From Diabrotica undecimpunctata (lineage: Eukaryota; Arthropoda; Insecta; Coleoptera; Chrysomelidae), in NCBI RefSeq assembly GCF_040954645.1, contig NC_092808.1:88390042-88454041 (forward strand): a DNA stretch of 64,000 nucleotides. The letters run 5' to 3'. This document shows positions 32,342-43,500 of the stretch, one piece after another. The notes below the pieces were generated by a model that saw nothing but the letters and a program-made list of their open reading frames with translations, did not search any database and was not told the DNA's origin. The translations under genes and the position numbers were made by a program. Numbering within the stretch: position 1 is the first letter of the stretch; the number at the start of each line of letters is the position of its first letter.

Positions 32342-35160
32342 CCAGACAGGTGTTTAAAAATATTGCAACTAAATGCTCAATCTTTGACAAATAAGTTACT
32401 CAAACTTGAAGTCTTAACATTGCAGGAAACACCTGATATAATTTGTCTATCAGAACATTGGTGTACTGAAGAAAACATCCAATTTATGACCCTGAGTGGA
32501 TACAACATCGCCTCTTATTTTTGTCGAAAGTTCCATATCCATGGAGGATCCATCATCTACATCAAAACTGATATTAAATTCAAAACATTAGATGTCTCTA
32601 ACTTTAGTGAAGAAATGGTGTGTGAGTGCTGTGCGATTTCTCTGTTTATAGCCAATAGGAAAATTTGTGTTATTAGTGTTTATCGTTCGCCATCAGGAGA
32701 AGTTCAGAGTTTTCTGTGTAAATTACATAATATATTGGAGCTATGCAGTAAGTCATATCATGATATTTATATTTGTGGGGATCAAACCTTGATTATCTTG
32801 TCATGTCTAATAATAAGCAATCTTTTAACGAGTTTTTAGTAAGTTATAATCTGAGAGTCACATCTGAGGCTCCTACAAGAGTTTTCGTAGATAAAGTAGG
32901 TAAAACATTATCTACAAAATTGGATTACATATTGACAAATATCGAACCACATCTTTATAAATCAAATATGTTCGAGGGTCACTTCAGTGACCATAAAGTA
33001 TTTTCACTTAGTGTAAATTTGCAAGCCAATAAAGTATCGAAAAAAGATAAAAAACCCATCAGTTACAGGGATATGTCATATGAAAATATGCTGATGTTTA
33101 AAGCAGGGATTTCTTCTACAGTTTTTGATGAAGTTTATTCACAATTGAATGCTGAATATGCCACAAATTCATTTGTTAGCATTTTAGATTACAATCTAAA
33201 TTTATATTGTCCAATAAAAACACGGTATAAAGCACACAAAACAAATAAGGTTACATGGGTACAAATGAGGTAAGACACGCTAGTGAAAAACTAAAAAATC
33301 TACACTGGATAGCAAAAAATATAGGGAGTCTCGAGTCTCAAGATACCTATAAACAGGCAAAAAAAGAATATAATTCTCTATTAATAAATACTAAAAAAAA
33401 CTTTCATAGTGACTTAATTAATCAATCTTACAATATACCAAAAACAGTTTGGAATTTAGTAAACAGTGAAACTGGTAGGCAAAAGAACAGGTCTGATATT
33501 ATTCTACATTATGATAATAAAATTATTACCAAGTCTTGTGATATTGCTAATTCGTTTGCCTCATATTTTGCTACAATTACAGAATACAATCTTCAAACTC
33601 ATTTTGGCACATCGTTACCTTCTTCTTGTACTACCTCAAAAATGTGTAACAAAACATTTTTCTTTTTACCGGTAACTCCAATTGAAATAAAAAATACAAT
33701 CGATCAACTAAAAAATAAGCCTAGTACTGGTATTGATAACATATCTGTAAAAATAATAAAACTGATAAGTGATCATATATCGATTCCTTTAACCCATTTA
33801 GTTAATCTCTCAATAACAACCAGCCAATTTCCATCCATATTTAAAATGGCAAAAGTTATTCCAATCTTCAAAAAGAATGACCCTCATGATATTTCAAATT
33901 ATAGACCAGTATCTGTCCTTAGCATAATTTCAAAAGTAATAGAGAAGGTTGTATACAACAGAATGTTAAATTTTATAGAAGAATACAATTTATTAACTCC
34001 AACCCAACACGGCTTTAGATCAAAAAAGTCAACACTCACGGCTGCATGCAGCTTGTTTGAGCGTATTTATGATGAACTAGATAGTAGAAACCACGTGGCA
34101 GGACTATTTTTTGATCTATCACGTGCTTTTGACTGCTTAGACATAACATTTATTCGCAATAAATTATATAACGTTGGTTTTAGAGTGATATTTCTAGAAT
34201 GGATAATAAATTTCTTAAGTGACAGGAAGAGTGTTGTTAAGATGAAAGAATCAAGCTCAGAACCATACACGACAAATAAAGGAGTACCACAGGGATCTGT
34301 GCTGGGACCATTATTATTCATAATTTTTATTAATGACCTACCAGATCACATAAGGGCACTTATAATATCAATGTTTGCTGATGATACCTCGTTAATAGTC
34401 TCTGCACGTACACTAGAGGAATTAAAAATGACTATGAAGACTGTTGTTGACTGCTTTATACGCTGGTGTAATACCAACAGACTAATATAAAACATTGACA
34501 AGACGCAAATTATTTATTTTCATTCATACAACTCATCTAAATATGACTATATCTTAACCATCCACGATAGAAACAATATGTTATCTTCCACTCACTCTAC
34601 AAAGTTCTTGGGTGTATTCATTGATTGTAATCTCAAATGGTCAGAGCAAGTGAATTCAGTGAACATGAAATTGAATAAAGCTTTTTATGCTATATCTAGA
34701 ATTAAAAACACACTACCCATCTCGGCATTAATGAACGTTTATTATAGCCTTGCTTACAGCCACATGTGCTACAATGTAATTTTGTGGGGGAACTCAGTAG
34801 ATAGTAACAAAGTGTTCGTTAACCAAAAAAAAATTATCCGTAAAATTTTTAATTTGGATTATCAACAGTCTTGTAAACCAGTTTTTATTAAACATCAAAT
34901 TTTAACTTTCTACTGCCTATATATCTATAAATGTTTACTTTATGTCAAAGAGGAAATCAATACATTTCCAGTAAATTCAGACAATCACTACTACAATACA
35001 AGAAGTGCTGAATCTTTATGAGTTCCTAAACACAGAACATCCAAATTTCAAAATTGCTTCAGATATATGGGACTGACCTTATACAATAATTTGCCAAAAA
35101 CTGTGAAAGAAATACCACTTATCTCTAAATTTAAAAAAAAAATGTTAAAGATTTACTCTT
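32342..35160 (+). pseudogene. CR1-like ORF2: endonuclease and reverse transcriptase
   Basis: Endonuclease: LQLNAQSLTNKLLKLE, CLSEHW, ISVYRSPSGE, ICGD, KLDYILTN and SDHKVFSL (Ser-Asp-His). RT: KVIPIFKKNDPHDISNYRPV, TQHGFRSKKSTLTAACS, LFFDLSRAFDCLD, GVPQGSVLGPLLFIIFINDL and FADDTSLI. The C-terminal thumb has FLGVFIDCNLKWSEQV and VILWGNS. No RNase H. Defects: frameshifts near 32785 and 33258, stops at 34488 and 35019. Catalytic residues are otherwise in place. Confidence 0.85.
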
Positions 35161-35387
35161 AAGAAAAGCATATTATTCTATAAATGAATATCTTGAGGAC
35201 AAACTGCCATAGCTTCATATTTTACTTGTAAAAATGTTATTTTATATATTTTATGTTTCGTCAATTCTTGTTTCGTCAATTTCTTTTACACTGTGAATAT
35301 TGTATTATACACACTAATGTTTTTTATACCAAATTCTGTAGTGACGTATCCTATACATTTATTTTGAATGTCTTAAAGGATCAATAA

Positions 35388-35407
35388 AGATGACTATGAC
35401 TATGACT
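35388..35407 (+). repeat. (ATGACT)n LINE 3' tail
   Basis: GATGACTATGACTATGACT after AATAAA-like sequence. Short hexamer tails rather than poly-A fit CR1-group LINEs. Confidence 0.7.
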
Positions 35408-35481
35408 CCACATTGAAGTTGCTAGTCCTGAGACAGTGTGTCTACAAGGACTTTATGGAAGCAACTAATATGGAACTTATG

Positions 35482-36947
35482 GAATTTAAAAATATGTTTG
35501 CACAATTGATAAACCAAAACAGCATGATACTAAGCATGCTCACAACAGTGATAAATAGAAGGTCGTAATAGCTAACTCACTTAGAATAGCAGAGTGGAAC
35601 GCAAATTGTCTAACAAACCATGTGCAAGAAATTATACTATTTCTAAAATTAAACAAAATAGACATCCTACTTATATCTGAGAGTCACACAACTGAGAGGT
35701 CTTTTATAAAAATTCCACACTACTCTGTCTATTACGCAAACCATCCAGATGAAACAGCCCATGCTGGTTCAGTTGTAATAATCCGTACAGCTATAAAACA
35801 CTACGAACTTGCTCCATATATCACCAACAAAATTCAGAGTACTATCATAAAAGTACAAGCGCTCACCTTCCCATTAACAATAGCTTCTATCTACAGCCCA
35901 CCACGCCATACCATCAATCTGGAGGAATACAGAGAGTTTTTTGAACAACTTGGCTCATATTTCCTAGTGGCAGGGGACTGGAATGCAAAACATACAACCT
36001 GGGGAGCAAGACTGATATCTCCAAAAGGCAGAAGTCTATTAAAGATCATACAAGATAATAACCTGAAATACCTAACAACTGGTACTCCCACATACTGGCC
36101 CACTGATAACAACAAAATTCCTGATCTGCTAGAATTTGCTATAACTAAGGGAATACCTGAAATACACAGCGACATCACCCCCAGTTTTGATCTACATTCG
36201 GACCACAGTCCCATCTTGATTACCTTAAGTACCAATATAATTTGGAAAACTCTTGCACCAAGGCTATATTCCAGTAACACCAATTGGGTTCAATTCAAAA
36301 AAGAAATCAATGAAAAAATATCTCTTGACATTCGACTCAAACACAAAAACAATATTGAAGAAGCTGTAAAATATCTAACGGAACAAATACAATAGGCCGC
36401 TTGGAAAGCTACTCCTGAAAAGCAAAAAACCATTGATGAAAGGTATAGTATACCCCTCCACACTAGAACACTAGTAGAAGAGAGAAGAAGAGCCCGTCGC
36501 AAATGGCAAAGGACAAGAAACGCGATAGATAAAACAAATCTAAACAGGCTCACACACAGACTTCATTCCGCTATTCCAAACAGCTAAAAACGAATCTTTT
36601 GAAAGATATGTCAAAAACCTTTCTCTTGACGACAACTCTCTTTGGAAAGCCACAAAGAAATTCAAAAAGGAAGTAGCAATGAAATCACCAATTCGGAAAA
36701 ATGATGAACATCTATTAACCGTCTTCTTCACCCCACAGGCCAACGATATTAACAGTGAGAAAATTAGAGACTTCCTTAATGCACCCTGTCAGCTATCATT
36801 ACCACTAAAATACTTCTCACCAAATGAAGTCCGTAATGAAATCAACCTGCTTAACCCTCATAAAGCACCAGGATTTGACCTTATAACTGGCGAAATCTTA
36901 AAAAAACTCCCAAGAAAAGGTGTCGTCCTAATAACCATTATTTTTAA
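35482..36947 (+). pseudogene. Jockey ORF1 end and ORF2 endonuclease/pre-RT
   Basis: The end of ORF1 (MFAQLINQNSMILSMLTTVI) is followed by ORF2 from about 35575: LRIAEWNANCLTNHVQEI, ISESHTT, IYSPPRH, VAGDWNAKHTTWGA, PTYW and SDHSPILI (all endonuclease motifs intact), then pre-RT EERRRARRKWQRTRNAID, LWKATKKFKKE, PHKAPGFDLITGEIL. One TAG at 36393 and a frameshift near 36575. The frame is cut by the piggyBac insertion and resumes at 46534. Confidence 0.85.
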
Positions 36948-37269
36948 CACGTTAAACCCCATGTGCACCACACTGGTGCACAGCATGGTTTTACCACAGA
37001 CCATGTGTACCAATTTGTCCTCAGTATATTATCGTGTTTAAGAGACTGTGGTCATGTGAGGGACGCAGTTTCTGTGTTGTTAAATGATAAATTAGAAAGG
37101 TCTGGTCTATAGAAAACGGAAATTTGTCTTGGTCTGGTAAAACCTGCCTCTAGTTTTTGTAGGTTAGAATTTTTGTTGACATTTGTATTTCACTGTGGTA
37201 TTATCGTGTGCGACAATTGTATTCATTTCCTGCAGTAGAAAACTATTAATATCTTCATATAATAAACAA

Positions 37270-38102
37270 AAAAGGATTATCAGAAGATGAACTTCGTCGA
37301 ATACTAGAAGAATCTGATTTCAGTGATTGTAATATATCAGATTATGACTCTGACGACGATCCTGCTTATCAAGGGAATGATAGTGATCAACGTTATTCGA
37401 GTAGGATGAAGAAACTGGGCCCAGTATTTCTATTGATAAAGTGGTAACTGATTTCGCTGACAGTATAGAATTATAGATTGGTGTTTTGATTGTTTTCGTA
37501 CTTTTTAGAAAGGGGTGACGATGTTAGTAGACCAAGAAAGAAACAAAAGATGTATAACGAAGTAGGTCCTTCTAATGCAGTCGATGATTAAGTAATTGGT
37601 AAGATGTCTTATTTGCAATTTTATATTTTGTATTGATTTGTTCATTATTTAGAACCTAGAGAAACTGAAGGAATCGTCAACATAGACGATGTTAATTTAA
37701 GAGCAGATAAAATAATGTGGAATAAATAGATGACCCGGAAGAACTACATAAATTTGAATTTACTGATAGTCCAGGATTTAACATTGACGAAGATCAACTA
37801 CGTGGTCATGGACCGATTGATTTTTAATTAGTATTTGTTGATCATGAAATTCAAGATTTGTTAATAACAGAAAAAAATAGGTATGCTCAACAGAAAGTAG
37901 TAAATGAGACCATCAAAAATTATTCGCTTTTGTGCAAATGGCAAGACACAGATAGAGATGAATTACTTCGTTTTTTAGCCGTTATAATGTGGATGGGATT
38001 AGACAAGAAACCAGAGCTGAGAGACTATTGGAGCAACAATCCACTTTATAAAAATGCGGTTTCTCAAAGTTGCGGTTTTAGCAGGAACCGATTCGAGGTC
38101 CT
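37270..38102 (+). pseudogene. piggyBac transposase, N-terminal half
   Basis: KKGLSEDELRRILEESDFSD and an acidic run (DYDSDDDPAYQG) form the usual acidic N-terminus. After apparent introns or decay: PEELHKFEFTDSPGFN, VDHEIQDLLITEKNRYAQQK, LLRFLAVIMWMGLDKKPELR and NPLYKNAVSQSCGFSRNRF, the dimerisation/insertion domain before the first catalytic Asp. Several stops. The last codons are cut by the BEL insertion at the 5-bp duplication GTCCT. Confidence 0.8.
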
Positions 38103-38667
38103 TGTTGTAAAAACAACCTGTATAGTATTGTAATCGTATATAAGTTGTTTTATCAAATTGTGCGTTCAGGTCGTCAGCTATCGTGTTAACGTGTGTGCGA
38201 CTGATTTCCTACATCTGGGACCCGTCCTCCCCTCGATTGCCTCGATATATAACTTAAGACAGACAGTGCCAATTTGCCTCTCGGCAAGAAAAGGCCGTGT
38301 GTGTGTGATCTCGAAAATGTGCATGGTGCGTAAGCGATAAATGCGCTTGTAAACCCGGTGTTTTGTGTTAAAACGTATATAGTTGGTCTCTCTCAATTTT
38401 ATCATTTCATGTATATCTGTTACTGCCTCCCCGCACTCACTGTAAAGCTAATATTTGTATAACTCTTTATGTAACTGTCAGAATTGCGATAATTGTCAAT
38501 GTTTGAACCAGCCCTTAAGTCTATTGTGTAAATAAATCGAAGGAAAATACATTTTAATTGTTTTATTGCTTCAGTGGTCCTTGATAAATATTTTGAAGCA
38601 ATTAGGTGTTCAAATACGCCTCTCTTAAATGTGGATAGTTTGGCAACAAAGTTTACCCTTTCCCTCA
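38103..38667 (+). repeat. 5' LTR of the BEL/Pao element
   Basis: 565 bp with TG...CA ends. TATATAAGTTG near 38137 could be the promoter TATA box, and AATAAA occurs near 38530. Contains an extra CCTCGATTG unit absent from the 3' LTR. Confidence 0.9.
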
Positions 38668-39243
38668 CCTTGTGGTCTCTTCGAACCGAATATATTGTTT
38701 ATCGCAATTCCCGCTTTGATTTATCTTCATAAATCAAATTAATTTTCTCTTATTTTAATTCTTTTCCCACAAAAATTAAAATAAATATCGTTACTGAGTG
38801 CTCTTCATATAAGATAATGTAAACAATCTCACGGTGCATGGAACATTACGTCACCACGCAAGTGTTAATATCGCTTATCTAACATTCTTAGATTTATCGC
38901 CCTTCGACTCTTCGACGTGCATCTCAAGTGAAATTGCTGACAAGAAACATGTGATGTGACTATGGATTTTTATGGATTTTTTAGATTCATGTCTATTTGG
39001 TGAGTTCGTTCCAAAATATATTTTTATAATCACGGTACAGGGACATTCAAAAGTTCGAACGCATATTATTAGTATACAGGACGAGTTTATATTTCGCAGG
39101 ATTCGTACAGACATTATTTTCTGAGACTCTTGTTTATTATACGGGGTGGACTAAGCTGTGTTTTAGACTCTAAAATTTTTTATTTCTCGTGTATCTCTCA
39201 TAGATAAATATCTCGGAAAGCTTTTGATACATCTCTAACCGCA
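38668..39243 (+). other. BEL/Pao leader
   Basis: Primer-binding site followed by about 550 bases of untranslated leader. No open frame in sense. Confidence 0.6.
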
Positions 39244-40086
39244 ATGGATCAATTGAAGAAACAACGCAAACCGTTGAAATCAAAAATCTCTCGTATCTCT
39301 AATTGGTTAAGAGATAACTCTGCTCAAGAAACGGATCCCTTGCAGTTCCAACTCCGTCATACTGAACTAACGAATTGTTACGCCAAATATGATGACCTCA
39401 TGGATCAGATTGAGGAACTGGACGAAGAAAACACTGAAGAACGCGATAGGGAAGAAATTGAAGAAAAGTACTTCTCAACTCTGGCAGGTCTTCAACATAG
39501 AATGGAGATGCTCCAACCTCCTTCACACCAGTCCAGTTCCACTTCTCCACGTTTAGCTAGTGCTAAAGTGACTCTTCCCGAAATTAAAATTCAAACTTTC
39601 TCAGGATGCTTCTCAGAATGGAGTGCATTCTATCAGCTCTTCGAGACGTTAATTATTAATAACCCGGAACTCAACAACGTCCAGCGTTTTGTTTATCTCA
39701 AATCCTTTCTACGCAACGAACCTCTCCAGTTGGTAGAAAACATCCAAGTTTTAGAAGAAAACTTCCAAATCGCGTTAGAGACTCTTCGAAATCGCTACGA
39801 AAACAAATCGCGCGTAATTAGTTTGCTTATACAGCGTCTTTTGAAAGTTCCATCCTTAGTCAAAACTAATGCAAAGGCCTTACGTGAATTTTTGGTCACC
39901 GCAAAACAGACCTTACTCGCGCTAAAAAATATGAATGTACCCATCGAGCATTGGGATCTCTTATTAATAGAAATATTTTTGCAAAAAGTGGACTTTACTA
40001 CTCACCGGTCTTTCGAATACGAGTTAGGGTCAAAAGATATTCCCACGCTAAATCAATTCTTTGATTTTTTAGAAAAAAAAGTGTGA
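39244..40086 (+). CDS. BEL/Pao Gag (DUF1759-type)
   Basis: 280 residues. The N-terminus is a predicted coiled coil (KKQRKPLKSKISRISNWLRD; EELDEENTEERDREEIEE). The middle is the BEL/Pao Gag core: LPEIKIQTFSGCFSEWSAFY, LFETLIINNPELNNVQRFVY, LKSFLRNEPLQLVENIQV, IALETLRNRYENK. It ends at TGA just past an eight-A run; the zinc-knuckle ORF that should be its continuation lies in the +1 frame starting at 40091. Confidence 0.9.
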   Translation: MDQLKKQRKPLKSKISRISNWLRDNSAQETDPLQFQLRHTELTNCYAKYDDLMDQIEELDEENTEERDREEIEEKYFSTLAGLQHRMEMLQPPSHQSSSTSPRLASAKVTLPEIKIQTFSGCFSEWSAFYQLFETLIINNPELNNVQRFVYLKSFLRNEPLQLVENIQVLEENFQIALETLRNRYENKSRVISLLIQRLLKVPSLVKTNAKALREFLVTAKQTLLALKNMNVPIEHWDLLLIEIFLQKVDFTTHRSFEYELGSKDIPTLNQFFDFLEKKV

Positions 40087-40090
40087 CATT

Positions 40091-40501
40091 ATGGAAAAGT
40101 TAAACTCCTCAGATAATAACGATAAAAAAGTTATTAAAACAAACTCTAAAACGGTTCTCTTCTCTTCGGCAAGTAATAAAAATAACTCATACTCCAAAAC
40201 ATGCGTATTTTGTAATAATGCTACACACACTATTTATGCATGCACAAAATTTGCTAATCTTTTCTTACAGGATAAGTATAAATTTGTTAATGAAAACAAA
40301 CTATGTCGCAACTGTTTAGGAACTAAACACTTTTCACAAAATTGTTCGTCTCAACGTTTATGTGGTATATGCAAGAAAAGGCATCACACACTCTTGCACA
40401 ATGACCATGAAAATAGCTCTTCTTCTAGTAGATCTTTTCAACGACAAAATCACGCAACCTCTCGCAATGTACAAAACACTACTCTCAGGTCTCAAATGTG
40501 A
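40091..40501 (+). CDS. BEL/Pao nucleocapsid-like zinc-knuckle frame
   Basis: 136 residues. Three Cys/His clusters: CVFCNNATHTIYAC, CRNCLGTKHFSQNC and CGICKKRHHTLLH, then a Ser/Gln/Asn-rich tail. In related elements this region is continuous with Gag; here it is displaced to the +1 frame by the A-run at about 40072-40079. Its stop TGA (40499-40501) overlaps the ATG of Pol as TGATG. Confidence 0.85.
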   Translation: MEKLNSSDNNDKKVIKTNSKTVLFSSASNKNNSYSKTCVFCNNATHTIYACTKFANLFLQDKYKFVNENKLCRNCLGTKHFSQNCSSQRLCGICKKRHHTLLHNDHENSSSSSRSFQRQNHATSRNVQNTTLRSQM

Positions 40502-43500
40502 TGACTTCTCTCTCTGCTCTGTCAATAAAGCAGGATGTTCTGCTGGCAACCGCTCTAGTTACTATTTATTCAAAGCATGGCGTACCCATACACGCTAGAT
40601 GTATTTTAGATAGTGGATCTCAGTCGTCATTTGTCTCTAAAGATTTGGTTCAAAAATTAAATCTCTCTCCTTATAGCAAAAGGTTACAAATCTCTACCAT
40701 CTCTGAACATAGTTCATTCTCGAACAAAATGGTCGATCTAGAAATTTTTCCATACAAAAGAAATGGTAATGGTTTCAAAATCTCCTGTGCTATTTTAGAC
40801 AACATAACTTGTAGACTCCCCCAGGTATCCATAAACAGAAGTAAATTTAATATCCCCTCTACAGTCACTCTCGCAGATCCCACCTACTCTGTCCCTGGAA
40901 ATATAGATCTTCTTCTTGCCAGTGACATATATAGCGAGTTGTTATCGGATGGTTTAATACGTTTAGGTAAAGGACTCCCTGTTCTCCAGAACACACACTT
41001 AGGGTACATTATGTTTGGTTCTTTACCTCCTTACGCACTTCACAAAAGAATTTATCGCTCACAGTTGTCCCCTACACAGTCAAATGTCTCTTTATTTGTC
41101 CAGTCCACATCTGAGGAAGATAAGCTCGATAATATAATTCGACAATTCTTCGAAGTCGAAGAAGTGACCCCCTCTGTTAAAATCTCCTCCTCTGAGGATC
41201 TGGCTGAACAAATATTCACTGAAACAACTCAAATTCTACCTTCTGGTCGGTTTCAGGTAAAACTTCCTCTCATTTCTGAAACAGCACATAAAATGCTGGG
41301 CAATTCTTACAATATGGCTAGTAAAAGGTTTATTAGTTTAGAAAATAAACTCTTAAAGCACGAAAATGTATACTCTCAATATAAAGCATTCATCAAAGAA
41401 TATGTTTCTCTTGGACATGCCAAAAAGGTTCCTCTCTCTCTCACAAATGTGCACTTAGAAAATAAATACTTTTTACCTCATCACTCTGTCATAAAAGAAG
41501 AATCATTAACTACCAAATTACGGGTGGTTTTTGACGGCTCCATGAAAAGTTCCAGTGGCTATTCTCTTAATGACATCCTGTTGAAAGGAAAAACTCTTCA
41601 GCCTGAACTTTTCGACATTCTCCTTCGGTTTAGATTGTATACCTATGTCTTCACTTCCGACATACAAAAAATGTACAGGCAGGTACAAATTCATCCTGAT
41701 CACACATTCCTGCAGAATATCCTATGGCGGGATTCTCCGGAACAGGACATCGAATGTCTTGAGCTTCAAACCGTAACTTATGGAACAAAAAGCGCAAGCT
41801 TTCAAAGTACTCGTTGTTTGATGGAATTAGCTAAAACTCATCAAAACAACTACCCATTGGCCTCCGATGCTCTCTTAACAGGCTGCTATGTAGATGACAT
41901 TCTATATGGGGCCAATGACACGCAAACTCTTCTTAAGGCTCATAATGAGATAACTGACCTACTCAACAAGGCATGCATTTCTCTTCATAAATGGTGCTCT
42001 AATTCAAAAATGTTTTTGGAAAATGTTTCTACTCTCTCTACAAACTCTGCCTATGTTATTTCACCAGAGAATGCTTCTAATAAGGTTTTAGGTCTCTGTT
42101 GGAACCCCAGTACTGATACATTTTCAATTTCTGTACCTCAATTATCAATAAAAGATAATTACACAAAAAGGGAAGTACTCTCTATTATCGCTCAAATTTT
42201 TGATCCACAAGGGCTCATTAATCCCGTAACTGTTCTTGCTAAAATTATTATGCAAAAAATTTGGATTTCTAAAATTAATTGGAATGACTCCGTGGATTCA
42301 AATATTTTAAATGAATGGTTGAAGTTTATAACTGATCTCGCTGCTCTCAAAGACATAAGCATACCCAGATGTCTTTTCTCATGTCATGAAATTTCTTCTA
42401 TTGAAATTCACTCTTTTTCTGACGCAAGTTTGAAAGCATATGCTGCTTGTTGTTATATACGGGTTATCTACAAATCAAAAAATGTCTCGTGCTCTCTCAT
42501 TGCTTCGAAAAGTCGTATTGCTCCTTTAAAGACCATAACGCTTCCAAGGCTGGAACTTATGGGTGCTTTATTGGCTAGCAAGCTCACCACAAAGGTGGTT
42601 GATATCATAAAGGATAAATTGCCCTCTATTACCTCTATAAACATGTGGAGCGATTCTGAGATAGTTTTGGCATGGCTCAGATCACATCACTCCAGATGGA
42701 ATCAATTTGTCGCCAACAGGGTAGCTCAAATTCAAGAAAATTCTTCTCACTCTCATTGGAGACACGTAAAGTCTAAAGACAACCCTGCTGACATCCTCTC
42801 CAGAGAAATGATGCCCTCTAACATACTCAACTCCACTCTTTGGTTTCACGGTCCTCAGTTTTTGCAAACATTTGACCTAAATTTGTCTGAGTATAGTCCG
42901 AAGTTTAATTCTAATAAATTACCTGAAGAAAGAAAAGTTGTTCTTCACACTCGAAGTGCTCAATTTGATTTCTTTGTCATGCTTTCTGAAAGGTTCTCCA
43001 GTTTCACGAAATATGTAAGGACTATAGCTTATGTACTCAGATTTGGTAATAACGCAAGGTCTGGCACTCAAAAATTATCCGGTGCGCTTGAAGTATCTGA
43101 ACTTCAAAATTCCGAAATGAAAATTATAAAGTTATTGCAAAACTCAAGTTTCTCCTCAGAAATTGCTGATCTCAAAGGCAATAAGATTATTTCTAATAAG
43201 TCTCTCTTACAATTTGCTCCTTTTCTTGACAAAAATGAAATGCTCCGTGTAGGTGGACGTCTTAGGTACTCCGAAGTTACCTTTGATCAAAAATATCCTC
43301 TCCTCCTCCCCTCGAAAAATCATGTTGTTCGTTTAATTCTCAAAAGAGAACATCTTAGGCTCCATCATGCAGGTCCTCAGAATACTCTCTCTCAAGTTCG
43401 CCTTAGATATTGGCCCTTGAATGGTCTACGTGAGATTAAGAGGATAGTCCACGAATGTCATGTTTGTTTCAAGTTTAATGCCAAACCCTTAGCTCAAATC

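Larger units (their letters stand above)
30918..35481 (+). mobile_element. CR1-like LINE within a composite insertion
   Basis: The inserted block has three parts: 30918-31090 with a hammerhead-like hairpin, a CR1-type LINE (about 31090-35407) ending in an (ATGACT)n tail, and 74 further bases (35408-35481) of unknown origin. The outermost duplication is the 12-bp GAATTTAAAAAT. The extra flanks suggest the LINE landed in an earlier small insertion, possibly a Penelope-like fragment. Confidence 0.7.

Noticed and set aside
38158..38668. Short frames shared by 38178-38668 and 44661-45214
   Set aside because: They fall in the BEL/Pao LTRs and are repeated by descent.
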